A DNA stretch of 64,000 nucleotides from Notospermus geniculatus (Eukaryota > Nemertea > Pilidiophora > Heteronemertea > Lineidae): contig NMRB01000460.1 in assembly GCA_002633025.1 (NCBI GenBank), positions 11,697-75,696 of the forward strand, in the 5' to 3' direction. Numbering within the stretch: position 1 is the first letter of the stretch; the number at the start of each line of letters is the position of its first letter. This document shows positions 30,500-41,340 of this stretch, in pieces. The position numbers and the translations under genes are program-made. Under the pieces are notes generated by a model. The model was not told the origin of the DNA and did no database searches. It worked only from the letters and a program-made list of their open reading frames with translations.

Positions 30500-31138
30500 C
30501 TAAACAACCACCTGCCAAAAGGTGAAGCCCCCAATCTGGCTGAGGGGGATGGCTGCTGCTTGTAGATGGGCTGGCAGCACTGCTGCTGCTGATGGCACTA
30601 GTCGACGTATGGCAGTGGCGCATGGTGGATACTGCAAGGACCTCTTGGCAGATCTTCCTGACGACTCAACTTGCTCAGTCTCGGTGTCACTGTCGCTGTC
30701 AGTGTCAGTATCCGGCAAACTACTGCTATCATCCTCACCAGAATTTTCACCATCATCACTCATGGGGGTGGCACTGGCAGTAGTTTCAACACCAGAGCCA
30801 GAGGCAGCAGTAGAGGAGTTGCATCCCTTCTTCAAAAAATTGTAAGCTGCATTCGAAACTGATGCACATACACACGGAATGTCAGTATCGTCTGGAGACG
30901 GAGTAAGAAAATCATGTGAGGTTTCAGGTTCGAGTTTCTTGGCAACATTCGAAACAAACGAAGATTCCCTGAGCGCCTCTGGCCAGGCAGCCTTCATCGG
31001 CACGTCAGCATCCTCGGTCGTCGGTATCTTCTTTGTTTGCAACTGCTTCGCGTATTTAGAGTTCAGATTGTTACACAAACCGGCCAACTCGGCTAGCAAT
31101 AAATCTGTCCAGGATGCATTCACGAACGTGCTCCACAT
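30500..31138 (-). CDS. Hypothetical acidic Ser/Asp-rich protein
   Basis: A 212-residue frame, not recognised. It starts MWSTFVNASWTDLLLAELAG and has an acidic low-complexity middle (SLPDTDTDSDSDTETE) and a hydrophobic end. It may be a transposon accessory protein or an exon with a frame continuing at 30426-30623. A small frame at 31148-31345 upstream (MYWWRGGDSGSN, two CxC motifs) could be part of the same locus. Confidence 0.3.
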   Translation of the reverse strand: MWSTFVNASWTDLLLAELAGLCNNLNSKYAKQLQTKKIPTTEDADVPMKAAWPEALRESSFVSNVAKKLEPETSHDFLTPSPDDTDIPCVCASVSNAAYNFLKKGCNSSTAASGSGVETTASATPMSDDGENSGEDDSSSLPDTDTDSDSDTETEQVESSGRSAKRSLQYPPCATAIRRLVPSAAAVLPAHLQAAAIPLSQIGGFTFWQVVV

Positions 31139-31345
31139 TACCTTTCTTCATGGGTACAGATCGCAATTACAATGCCCTTCTTTTTCGACATTTTCTACAA
31201 CAAACTTTCGTAAGTCTTTGACCACCACATGTTCCACGTTGCACACCGTGTTGACACACTTTACTTTAGTTGAAATCACACATGCCGGGATTCCCAGAAT
31301 CTCATGCAAATTAGATCCGGAATCACCACCGCGCCACCAGTACAC

Positions 31346-32336
31346 AAATCTTGTTACGAAAAGAGTCCATAGTCAGGAGGGGGCGTTGCGAGGATTTCGC
31401 AGCGAACATCCGTTTTTCAAAGCCGTGTAGTGCCCTTATTATTGGGCGTAGACCAATTTGTTTTTTTCCCAGACTAGATAAAATCCTACCTATTTATTAT
31501 TATGGTACCAGCGGTTTCGTTCGAATTAACCCCATTATTTTACAAGCGCCTGCAGAAAAAGGCTTTTTAAGGTACTTTTGCCACTTGTGCCTTCCTGGTT
31601 ATCTCTTCCTGATGTGATCAATGTAAGACACCGACTGATGGCCTTTTTGTCTGAGGTTTTCCTTTCCATTGGAATTTCAAGTACTTCCTTGAAGACTCTT
31701 GGACTGGGGCACTAAAAATCCTACAGGGTGAATAGCTGAAATGCGCATGCAAAACTGACGAGAAATCAACGGCTTACTACATATTTCTCTACAATTACAA
31801 ATACAAGATAGACAATCCATATATTTGTAATCCAAAAGGAATTGTGGAGAAAAAAACATCCTACCAAAAGGCATAAAAAAATCGAGATTAGTGGACCTTG
31901 TTTAGTCAGACATCTCTCTAAATATGGCGCTCAATTGACTTGTGTCCAGTAAAGACCTACTTAGATCTTACAGTTCATGATAAGGCCATCTTATAACGGT
32001 TTTAATTTAGGTTGCAAGCTGCCCAGAGGGGACCGGGTACCAGTCTTTTTCCACACATGTTTTGATGGCTGACCTTTACAGTATTAAATGATTAGTCAAG
32101 TGTGTATATGTAATCCGAAAGATAAAACATAAAACCAAAGCATACTTCAAACAAAATTGAATACATGTACATTTTTCCCTTTGGGATTTTGCAATTTTGC
32201 TCTACAGCAAATGTTGACTTACCTCTGATGGCAGAAACCACATCCTGGGGGAGCGTCTGTAATTTGACATCTCTTTTTTCTTGCCTTTTCTCCAGGGCAC
32301 AACTCTTGGCAAGAACTATCTTTGAGAAAAAGGAGT
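31346..32336. other. Non-coding stretch, no gene recognised
   Basis: AT-rich. No domain was recognised in any frame, apart from short shadows of the PIN-like fragment. Confidence 0.4.
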
Positions 32337-32801
32337 CTACCAAGGTGGACACCTTTTTCCCAAGTTTTTTTTTTTTTGTTCACATGCGGTTCCTTTGCTG
32401 GTTCTATCGCCTCGTACGCGCAGCTTGGTTTCAGACATTGATGACAATTTCTGATGTTCATAACATGCAGCCAGAAATCTTGTTGACTCCCGCAGGGCAT
32501 CATCTGGTGATGCGTGCCAAGTCCCCCAAAACAGTAAGTGAGACACCAGACTGTAGAACCTAACGGCTGTCAGTTTTCCGATACCGTAGTAGCAGGCAAT
32601 AGTATCACATCCAGTCAGCGCATGTACTGACAATAGGTTACCGACAATGTCCTTGGTCTTATAGACTGTTGCAGCCAGATCCACAACCTTAGACCTGCCT
32701 TTGATCGGTGATCTTATGGTTATGGGATTTAGAATTTGGCATTTATTCATGTCATGAAGTAACAGGATGAAAATGTCGGTGTCACCTACATAAGTACACA
32801 A
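32337..32801 (-). pseudogene. PIN/FEN1-like domain fragment (GDTDIFILLL / TGCDTI)
   Basis: The frame starts GDTDIFILLLHDM and continues LAATVYKTKDIVGNLLSVHA, LTGCDTIACYYGIGK, and a helix with RESTRFLAACYEHQKLSSMS. The acidic DTD and the GCDT loop resemble the XPG/FEN1-like part of PIN nucleases seen in many uncharacterised invertebrate proteins. An acceptor-like TTATGTAG precedes the DTD segment, so it may be one exon. The N-terminal catalytic acidic residues are not in sight. Family assignment is moderate. Confidence 0.45.
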
Positions 32802-33291
32802 ATTGTCATCTCGGGGTTGCTTTGCTGGGGTAGATATTATCCCCAGAACGGAATAGTTATTTTTGACGGAACGGAACAGAAATGAAAATGCGGAATGACC
32901 CTAAAACCGGAACGAAACCATAGCTTGCCTGCTACAAGTACGTACTTACACACCTAGTACAGAACAGCCAGCTGGTACAATGCCCTAATAATGGCTTTTA
33001 TCTTGGAAGTCAAACGAATGCCCAGGGACCAGCTTTTCTCAATGGACTGAAGTAATATCAACAAGAACGCTTTGATTAATGGCTAGCTTTTGATTAAATA
33101 CAACAAAGAATGGATCGATATGATATATTTTATGTATTTTGAGAAATGTAAAAAAATGCCATCAATTAGATAAATCACAGTGCTGTGTTATTGCTGTCGC
33201 CGTTACCAGGATACTGGACTGAAGTCGATTCCCTTCTGTTTCTTGTCACTGCACTGGTTGGGCTGGTGCCTTGCTGTAAATCAAAAGGTTA
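32802..33291. other. Non-coding stretch
   Basis: No gene seen. Confidence 0.4.
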
Positions 33292-33450
33292 GTTGTTCAG
33301 TTCTCGTTCAGTTCTCGTTCAGTTTGTTCAATTCTCGTTCAGTTTGTTCAGTTCTGGTTCACTTTGTTTTGTTCTGGCTCAATTTGCTTTGTTCTGGTTT
33401 ACTTTGTTTTATTGTGGTTCACTTGCTTTGTTCTAGTTCAGTTTGTTTTA
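33292..33450 (+). repeat. Degenerate minisatellite, unit about 20-22 bp
   Basis: Tandem copies of TTGTTCAGTTCTSGTTCAG drifting to TTTGTTCTGGTTYACTTTG. The plus frame 33180-33491 through it is spurious. Confidence 0.7.
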
Positions 33451-33484
33451 ACAGGTGCAGCCTGCTGTGGTGTGAAATACGGAA

Positions 33485-34690
33485 GGTGTAACTTGTGGTC
33501 TGGACAATAACTTGTCTTCCTCAGAAGTCATCTTGTCTTCAATCGATAGCAGAAGGGCATCTAACTGTTATGGGTCTTCAGCATCGATTATCCCGCCATC
33601 GCTTTGATCTTTCCCGAATACAAGCTCCAGCATAACCTTTTGTCCTCTCTTGTTTTGTATTCCCATCCCTTGGAGTTTTCTCTTGCAGTTGCTTCTAAAA
33701 TGAGGAACGCACCTCAGTCCAGTTGCATTTGGTAGACAATCTTTCAAAGCATTATGCAAAGGAAGTTCACCATTAGTGATGAAACCTCTCGCTCCGTATC
33801 GCAGACCTGGGCAACTGTTTGTCACTCCTGATATTATTTTGTCATATACCTTTCTTGTCTTGCTCACGTGGGTCGCCGTAGGCCCCATGAAGATTGGTGG
33901 CACCCTCGTTCTAGTCTATTTGCTAACAACAAATTCCTCTACGTGAAAGGTGTCACCTCAAACTTCCCAAAATTAAAAGTCAGATCAACACTAAAGGGGA
34001 ACGACATCATCGGTGATGTAGGGAATAAGTCAAATCGTTGCACATGAAGCCCCTGCCAATAATCCAGAGGTCTTCATCATCCTCATCGTGATGTTGTATA
34101 ACTTATCTTTTATCAAGATGTTTTGAATATTCTAGAAGATATTCCTCAGCGTTGGTCTTGTTAATGACGGTTTTTATCGCATGTACTTGCTGCCTTGGTA
34201 TTTCCCCGGGATGTCGGACAGCAGCAATTCCCTGATTCCTGAGCTGGTTGTATATGGCTGATGAATGAGAACCATCAGTAAGACTTGATTTGATTGCCGA
34301 CATTGTCCTTCGTTGTGTTGGATAAAATGGTTTATTTCCGTGTTTCTGGTTCCCGTTAACTACATACATATCAAACAGCGTAATACACCACAAGATCTTG
34401 GATCCCTTGTCCGAAAAAATTACCACGGTACTGCTCAATATTTATCGTAGGCATGTACCGAAGTCCAAACCGTACTACTCATGTGTCGAAGTCGAAGTCC
34501 ATGAAGTCATGTGTCGAAGTCCCCGCACGATTCCTCTCCTCAGGCTGAAATGGTACAGCTCCAATCCTCGTCCTGTCGTAAAGTGGATCCTATCACCGCT
34601 GACACGCTCCTCCCTGTTTACCAGAACCATCCTATCGTGCTTCAATGCAAAAAAGAGACTACAGAGGTGTGATAATTTTTTGTTGTAGAC
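33485..34690 (-). pseudogene. MULE-like transposase pseudogene, copy A
   Basis: The minus frames 34103-34438 and 33568-33903 form one broken protein. It reads SSTVVIFSDKGSKI, KPFYPTQRRTMSAIK and HPGEIPRQQVHAIK, then PPIFMGPTATHVSK, YGARGFITNGELPLHNALK and GLRCVPHFRSNCKRKL. The last part resembles the MULE catalytic domain (FGTDGE / LRCFxHFxxN) in invertebrate Mutator-like proteins, with TNGE where TDGE is expected, so the catalytic Asp may be lost. It closely matches copy B at 60810-61791 in the same orientation. Confidence 0.6.
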
Positions 34691-34730
34691 ATACCTTCAT
34701 GTGTCAGCTCAACCAGACTACTGGCCCTCC

Positions 34731-35276
34731 CTATAAGATGCGATCCTGCTGGCAGTGATCCGAGCCACAACAGATTCGAAATGTTCTCGGCTGGTCCGTG
34801 TAAAAGGCCTTGAAAGTTGTCTGATCGCCGTTGGTTTTATTGACGTAAACTGTACGTGGCACCGGTTTTGACAACTCTATTCCGATGATTCTTTTTGGTA
34901 CCGGTACGTTGACAAGTTTCGTTCCTCTGATTAAAATGAAGCAGCATGGTGATGTAATTTTTCCGTACGTGGTGATCAATCGTATGACGTTTTCCTGGCT
35001 GACAGAGGGATTGATACCTTCGAGAGTGATGTAGGTGGCTTGCTTTGCTGGGTCTTGTTGCGTGAGTAATGTAGTCTTCAAACGAATTTGCTTATTGATG
35101 ATCGCTTCCTTTGCTTCCTTGTTTCGACAGAAAATTTTGAAAGACAGTCGCTGAAATTCGATGCCAATAACTTTGCCACTGTGTGTAGCTTCTAACTTGG
35201 CGGCGAAATCCGCCAATGATACCTTTTGAATTGTGGCCTGGAGACCACAACTGCATGCCTTTTATGTACATCATCC
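34731..35276 (-). pseudogene. Gag/ORF1-like protein with RNA-binding fold and broken zinc knuckle
   Basis: The frame reads ATIQKVSLADFAAKLEA, KVIGIEFQRLSFKIFC, then ITLEGINPSVSQENVIRLIT, VPVPKRIIGIELSKPVP, FKAFYTDQPRTFRICCGSDH. The order (an IEF-strand, a second RRM-like unit, a (Y/F)-x-x-QP-RTCxxCG tail) matches ZCCHC-type ORF1/Gag-like proteins of retroelements. The knuckle is disturbed. No RT lies downstream, so it is a fragment. Confidence 0.5.
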
Positions 35277-35815
35277 ATTGTACACTACACTTCGTTCTTA
35301 GCCAATAGGCCGAGAAGCTAATGCAGATTTCAGATGGATGGGGTATACCAATCTACAGCACACATTCTTATTTTATGGTTCAGATAAAACCAATGTTATA
35401 CAATCTTTCACAACTGATGACATGCAGTAAACAGACGCCAAATGATCCACTGAATTGATGACATGGTCAGCATAATTTCTAGCTGTCCATCCAGGAAGAT
35501 CATCCAGGGCAACCACTAAACACTGATCCTCGGTTGTTGTATGGATTTCGTTGATGTGGGAACCTTCCTGGGTTGTTGCAGCCATCCCCACGATCATGTT
35601 ATCCAGACTATACAGATATTCAGCCACCTGCAGGTCACTTTAACATAACCCCAATTCAACAACCATGTTTTCGGCAGAACTTTTAACAGGTAGGCCTATG
35701 TCCTATCATGTCAACTTGAAACCAAATCTTTTTGGCGAAGGACCGAATCAAGGTTGGGATATTTTTCTCTGTTTTTCTTCGCTGATCTCATCCGATGTCA
35801 AAGCACGGCAATTTT
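35277..35815. other. Unassigned stretch with one small frame
   Basis: The minus frame 35373-35627 (84 residues, with CLVVALDDLPGWTARNYADHV) looks protein-like in composition but is not recognised. Confidence 0.3.
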
Positions 35816-36466
35816 AGGGCGATTTGGATTTGACACTTTGCGCATAATAACTGGCAATTTGAATACCTCTGAAAGTGGGATGACGTTTGATTTAGCAGGA
35901 TTTTCTTTCTGGGTACCGGTAATGCATGTACTAACACATGGTATTACAGTTGGTGGGAGAACCTGGTTCACTGATGATGGTGGGAGAAGGGGTGATTCCT
36001 GGTTCGAGCCTACTGCAACTGATGTTGGAGTAGGCCTCGCTCACTGCCACTGTTGCTGGGGTACATCTTGGCTATGGGCTGGAGATGTGTACTTCACTGG
36101 CACGGTTGGGACCTCGCTCACTGCTGCTGCCACTGGGGGTATGTCCTGGCTTTGGGTCGGAGGTGGGTCTTCATTGACAGGGGGTAGCTCTACAACTTGG
36201 CTTAGGGTTGGGGGTGGGTCCTGATACACAGGGGGTTGTGCTACAGCTTGGCTTCGGGGTAAGTGTGGGTCCTGGTTCACTGGGGGTAGCGCTAAAGCTT
36301 GGCTTTGGGTTGGGGGTGGGTACTGATTCACAGGGGGTAGCGCTACAGCTTGGGTTTGGGTTGGGGGTGAGCCCTGCTTCACTGGGGATAGTGCTACAGC
36401 TTGGNGGGGGGGGGGGGGCTGATTCACTGGGCCACCTTCATCTTGGACATTTTCGTCAGGTGCTAC
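35816..36466 (-). pseudogene. Proline-rich 17-residue-repeat exon
   Basis: The minus frame from an acceptor-like TCTCATTCTCAG (about 36467) encodes tandem 17-residue units related to QAVALPPVNQYPPPTQS; the 51-bp DNA unit repeats between about 36140 and 36420. A TGA at 36038-36040 interrupts it; the same frame then continues with NQESPLLPPSSVNQVLPP and a tail VSNPNRPKIAVL to 35816. A donor-like GTGAGC overlaps the TGA. Either this is an exon ending there or one stop has arisen. A poly-G run with an N at 36405 makes the count of units uncertain. Confidence 0.45.
36140..36420 (+). repeat. 51-bp minisatellite
   Basis: The starts of GGGG(G/A)TAG at 36282, 36333 and 36384 are spaced exactly 51 bp apart; earlier units are more degenerate. 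The repeat is the coding unit of the proline-rich exon. Confidence 0.75.
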
Positions 36467-36663
36467 AACTGAGAATGAGACATCATTGCCAATTCAAAAA
36501 GAGGGAACGTGAGCTGCCAGTGACATAGAAGCCATCTCCAGATCATTGCAAAGTTAATTGGGCGACCCATGCGGTGGAACTCCGCTCTCATAGGACGTTC
36601 TTCATGTCGAAACAACTCTGGCAAGAGCACTCAAAAATGTCAATAACGAGGGATTAGGAATAT

Positions 36664-36902
36664 CACGCTGGTGATTCAAACACAAAATTATTTTTATTCG
36701 TACGCGAAGTCGTTGACGCATACCTAATGGTGCTTGTCATATTCGCAGTTCATATGGTAAATGGAAGGGGTGACGGGTGGTTACATAATAAGCTGTCACC
36801 CCTTATTTGCCTAAACAACTGCAAAAATAGTCAACACGATTAGTTATGCATGGGTAAAAATCGCGTACGAAAAAAGATTTTTACGTTTGAATCACCAGCG
36901 TG
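36664..36902. mobile_element. Inverted-repeat MITE, termini CACGCTGGTGATTCAAAC
   Basis: The left terminus is matched in inverse by GTTTGAATCACCAGCGTG at 36885-36902, and similarity continues through TCGTACGCGA to near the centre (GGGGTGAC). 239 bp, non-coding; target duplication not clear. Confidence 0.7.
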
Positions 36903-37351
36903 AACATGGTCACAGGTCACAGAGGATAATCTTCACATCGAAACATTACTAACGAGAGCACACTGAAGTGTCAACAACATGGGAATAGAAATGTGATCTC
37001 AAGTCAGTTCGATGCTTGGGAATGTTTCTAATGGACGTTTCGCTGTATTCGTGCAGAAGTTCTACTTTCGCCTGCAAAAGAGTTCTTTTCTAAACTAAAA
37101 GCAATAATGATTTTTGCCAGGGTTTGTGAAACTGAAATGACCAATTCCGACGAAAAGTTTTCCATCTAGTCATTCTCGTAGTATTTTCAACTATTCACTA
37201 TAATGTTATGACATGCTGCTACAGATCATGTCAATACCGCTTTCAGAATAACGTGCATAAAGGCCTGAACCGGGTGTGTATAAAACGAAGATTGAAGATA
37301 GAAGATAGGTACAAAATGCAGGTAGAAAACGAAAATTGAAGATTGAAGATA
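36903..37351. other. Non-coding stretch
   Basis: It holds GAAGATTGAAGATAG repeats (37280-37350). No gene. Confidence 0.4.
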
Positions 37352-37665
37352 GTGTATAAAACGAAGATTCATGCAGGTATAAAATGAATATTTCTCAATA
37401 ATTACACAAGAGATTAATATTCGGGAACCAAATTTTGCACACCTCTTCCACGTCACAAAAGGAATATTTCATGACGTTTTCAACCCAATCCCTCAAGGGC
37501 TAATGCGAGTTTGCCTTTTACTATACTTATAGCATAGCGATGGTATAAAACGATGATTCATGCAGGTATAAAATGAAGATTTCTCACTAATTACACAAGG
37601 GGGTTAATACTCCAGAACCAAATTTTGCACACCTCTTACACGTCCAAAAAGAATATTTCTTGACG
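37352..37665. repeat. Direct duplication, offset about 187 bp
   Basis: GTATAAAACGAAGATTCATG and about 120 bp after it (37352-37480) recur at 37540-37665. The motif AAAACGAAGAT is also the inverse of the tandem CTTCGTTTTATAG at 41155-41340. Confidence 0.6.
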
Positions 37666-38290
37666 TTTTGATATTGTAATGCTTGCGGTAATCTACTTTG
37701 CTGAAAGAAATTGTTTATTGCTTTGACCCCTTGCTTGTTTGAACGATGTTTACCATGTTTACATCACTTGCAATAACGAACCTGCTACAAGTGTGGTATA
37801 CAATGTAAAGTTATACAATGTAAAGTGGCCAAGAAACGACAATTCTTTCAGATGCCACATCATCAGTAGTGCATATTAAACAATGTCAAATTCCAACTTA
37901 TTCTCACTATAAAAGGATGCAGAGAAAATCGGCCTTCCATTTCCGTAAAATCGGTGTATGAGTTTGGCAACTCAATAGCCCTGTTTACTACATAAAAACC
38001 CGCGTCGCACCCGGAGATGAAAAGTCCGGGCTTATTAAGCCCTCCGAGTTCGAAGGGCTTTTGGAGGGCTTAATTTAGATGCGGGCTTTTAAGTACCGGT
38101 AGTGTAGACGCAATAGACCCGGGCTTTAGTTCTTGACACCGCGACAGGCGGCGTGTCGTGTGCGCATGCGCGGTAAAACGGAAGAGTATACTCCAGCAGC
38201 GACCCTATCGCCGGGCGTAGCAATTAAGTTCAGTGTGGACTGTCATAAGTTGATTGATTATGAAAGCGAATTGATGTCGAACAAATTTGA
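37666..38290. other. Non-coding stretch
   Basis: Contains GGGCTTAATAAGC-type inverted motifs near 38020-38090; no gene. Confidence 0.35.
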
Positions 38291-38294
38291 TTAA

Positions 38295-38498
38295 AGGAGC
38301 ACGGTATTGGATCTCAAATGCGTTATTTGACTGCCGACGTAGAGGGAGCCACCTAGCGGCAGTAATACGAACTACAAAAATGCATTACAAAATGTACGGA
38401 GGAAATCGGGTCAACTCGCCAATACATCGTTGGTCCCTGCGTTGGAGAGTGGCACAGTGGCGCCGGCTGTCGAGAAAAAGTGGCAATACCGTGCTCCT
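38295..38498. mobile_element. 204-bp MITE with TTAA target duplication
   Basis: Terminal inverted repeats of AGGAGCACGGTATTG, 15 bp. TTAA at 38291-38294 and 38499-38502. TTAA targeting is typical of piggyBac and Kolobok; no coding capacity. Confidence 0.82.
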
Positions 38499-38508
38499 TT
38501 AAGAAATA

Positions 38509-38653
38509 GGCCCGTATGCACAGACGTTCCTCCACTCACACTTGAGTGTGAGGTCGACCTTAATCTTTTGTATTCTAGCCTACCCTGCAAACAATAGGTA
38601 AAGGTCGACCTCACACTCAAGTGTGAGTGGAGGAACGTCTGTGCATACGGGCC
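38509..38653. mobile_element. Palindromic MITE, termini GGCCCGTATGCA, TSD ATA
   Basis: 145 bp; the arms run GGCCCGTATGCACAGACG, then CTCACACTTGAGTGTGAGG, around a short centre. Flanked by ATA at 38506-38508 and 38654-38656. It starts only six bases after the TTAA of the preceding MITE. The terminal 12 bases equal those of the element at 4492-4597, though the interiors differ. Confidence 0.82.
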
Positions 38654-39359
38654 ATAGAATTCGAAAGGGGACGCATTTTTGGGAACGTGTAAACAAACTT
38701 CTCCAGAATGTCAACAAAGAAATGTTCGTGAAATGGCTGAAAGTGGCTTTCAATTTTTAATTAATGAAGCTGATGTCACATTTTGCTTCCATGATTATGT
38801 AGTTCACATTATAAAATATTATACCTGAAGTTACGAAAATCAAAGAAGTGCAACATAATGAAAAATTAGTTGGGGAAAATGGTTCCGAAAGCGAACAGCC
38901 CTTTTTGTGTTTCAGTTTACATGTACTAAACCAGAGAAATGTAAATAAAGTCCGCTATCATTTCGCTTTAAATCATGTTCTGACAGCCTTTTTCTACATT
39001 TCTGGCAAAAAATTGTCGGAATTTTTTTTTTGTTTGATAATTCCAGGAAATACTCACCACGTAAAAAATCTGCCTCCAAAATCATTTGATGATTGCAAGT
39101 GAGAGAGGGCTGCAATTGAAATGAAAGCGTGTGCTTTGTAGTAATGATATTCACTGCTTTGAATTGAAATGTTATGTCGGGACAGGAGTTTTTGAAACTA
39201 AATGACATTTAAAATCAAATTGTCAGTTGAGCCCATAGGTGACTTGTTAATGCATCTTTATTACTTTAATAATTTACCTCCTGATTAATAATACCCTTGG
39301 TTGTCGTCTTCCCAGGTGATGCTTTCTGGCAGAGCGGGCACAGCAGTGATCACACGACA

Positions 39360-39543
39360 TAGTGGGGTTCACCATGTCATCCCGTAGGAATTTAATGCCC
39401 AAATTGAGATAAAGGTATTTTTTGCTTCTGTTGGACACAAGGTTCATGAAAATTGTGTGCAACAGAAGCAAAAAATACCTTTATCTCAATTTGGGCATTA
39501 AATTCCTACGGGAGCCAAAATTATGACATGGTGAACCCCACTA
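39360..39543. mobile_element. Fold-back MITE with verified empty site
   Basis: A 184-bp near-perfect palindrome with termini TAGTGGGGTTCACCATGTCA. ACA flanks it at 39357-39359 and 39544-39546. In the other copy of the duplicated block the same place (about 41876-41890) reads GATCACATGACAGGTCTACC, with one ACA and no element. Confidence 0.85.
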
Positions 39544-40239
39544 ACACGTCTACCAACGACTCTCCTGGATGGCATCCATTATGTAGTAGTTTAATGCTGT
39601 CAAACTTTTTGATTTTCCGGCCTCCCCTTTTAGTTGTTATTTTCATTGTTGATCGATCAAGGCATATGTTCATTTGTAATTGGTTGGCATTTATTACCAT
39701 GATCCTTGAATTCACAGTGCGTAAACCAGCATGGAGTTCTTCGGTTGGCACTTCATTAATCCGTCTGGGTATGTTCTGTACCCTTTTCTGTTATCTTGGA
39801 GGAAGTTGTTATATTTTAATAAAGCGATTGGGCAGATTGTTGCAACCTGCACCGAACAGCCCTTGATGGTGAAATACTCAACAAACTGGTGCAGGTTGCT
39901 GATAGCTCTTTGTATTTTGGCACTTGAGTGCTGGTATACGACTTCAAAATGATGTGGCCCTCGTGGCTGTTTCGTTGTTAAATCACATATGACCGCACTG
40001 AGGACCACGTGGATATGGTGATGTGGGTTCTTTCGGTGTATGCTTCGTATGATCATTCCCCCTTCATACTTCAGCATTTGTATTGTGGCTCCAGAAAGTG
40101 CCCGGTAGTGCCTTTCAACCACTCCATCAGGAGGCACCACTTTGGCCAGCTCAGAGTGGAGCTTATGGCCTCGGGAGTCTGCGAGGTAAACTATTTCCCT
40201 CATCTGTGTAAAGAAAAAGATTGAATTTAGTCTCCTCAA
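39521..40239 (-). pseudogene. SGNH-hydrolase-like ORF, copy A
   Basis: Frame 39712-40239 begins with MREIVYLADSRGHKLHSELA after a short leader; LADSRG fits block I with the Ser. HVVLSAVICDLT is in the place of block III, without the usual Asn. Frame 39521-39751 continues with KFDSIKLLHNGCHPGESL, a block V-like segment that keeps His but has Asn for Asp. A frameshift separates the two. It is an eroded SGNH-type hydrolase, probably inactive. Confidence 0.5.
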
Positions 40240-40479
40240 TGTATAATGTATGCCTTCAATTGCATCATCAGCAGTGGGATTGTAATCACAACTGCTATGT
40301 CACATTCACAACCTGTTTGCAGTGGAGTTTTGTCATTATAAATTATGACATAGACGACCTGGTTTTTAATGACATTACGTTCACACACGTTGGTCCTGTA
40401 TTTTACAGAAGCAAGACTATAGTCAATCTCGTACCCAGATCTACCTCATCCGAGGATATCTCTGGAAAGGGCTGCGACC

Positions 40480-40712
40480 TGAACAAAAGGGGCGGAGGAA
40501 ATAAGATGTTCTGCGGTATGGCTGGGATCATTTCACTATTACTGCACAGATTTCAACCAAACTTGGTATGGTAATAGTGGTGGGGCTAGGGGACCTTCTG
40601 GTACCACCCATCATTCTGTTATGTAATCCCTAGCAACAGCATAGCAACCTTATTTTTCTGCGGTGTTCCTGGGATCATTACACTATTTCTGCACAGAATT
40701 ATACCAAGAATA
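40480..40712. repeat. Long-range inverted repeat, left arm
   Basis: About 230 bp including TAAGATGTTCTGCGGTATGG and CTAGGGGACCTTCTGGTACC occur in inverse at 44655-44880, flanking 4 kb of duplicated block and satellite. Confidence 0.7.
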
Positions 40713-40800
40713 TATAAGTACCAAGAATGTACAACTTAGTAATCAATCAAACGGATGGGCATTAAGTTACAAATGGAAGGAAGGTAGCCTCATGTAAAAA

Positions 40801-40905
40801 CAAACATGAGGCCAAAGGTGTTGTGTATAAACTAACGTGTTCTTGTGGTGAATGTTATGTTAAACAATGCTGTGGTGATTTAATCGGCCAATCAGAACTT
40901 AGAAG
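40801..40905 (+). pseudogene. GIY-YIG fragment of a Penelope-like element
   Basis: The plus frame reads KHEAKGVVYKLTCSCGECYV. The GVVY(K/R)(L/V)TC-x-CG-x-x-Y(I/V) pattern is the start of the GIY-YIG endonuclease in Penelope-like retroelements. Only about 35 residues remain. Confidence 0.5.
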
Positions 40906-41154
40906 TCCCAATGACATTATTATAGAGGTCAATTTCTTCAATTTCAGACCCTTTCCCTATGAAAAGGGTAAGAGATGGCCCAGATCTGACAGCAGATTCG
41001 TATTAACTTTTTCTGAGATCTGTTGATTCAAATCAACCCCGCTTAAATCCGACCAAAAATAACCATTTGGACCCTTTTCCCTGAGGGTAACTCTTCCATT
41101 TTGGACCCTTCATTGTGGTTATTCACTGGTTACTGACACAGCCCATCATTTTAT

Positions 41155-41340
41155 AGTTGGGTCTTCATTTTATAGTTGTGGGGTCTTCGTTTTATAGTTG
41201 GGTCTTCGTTGACGTGGGGGTCTTCGTTTTATAGTTGGGTCGTTGTTTTATAGTAGTGGGGATCTTCGTTTTATAGTTGGGTCTTCATTTTATAGTAGTG
41301 GAGATCTTCGTTTTATAGTTCAGGGTCTTCCATCTTCGGT
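41155..41340. repeat. CTTCGTTTTATAG tandem repeat
   Basis: Repeats of GGGTCTTCGTTTTATAGTTG at irregular spacing of about 20 to 40 bp. Confidence 0.6.

Larger units (their letters stand above)
39026..40424. repeat. Duplicated block, copy A
   Basis: Matches 41512-43284 apart from one insertion in each copy. Carries an SGNH-like ORF on the minus strand. Similarity ends abruptly after GCAAGACTATAGT. Confidence 0.8.

Noticed and set aside
30522-30862. Plus-strand ORFs with Ser/Val repeats
   Set aside because: Antisense of the acidic Ser/Asp-rich frame.
37980-38130. MITE with GGGCTTAATAAGCCC motifs
   Set aside because: The inverted motifs are short and the supposed termini do not match well enough; no target duplication.
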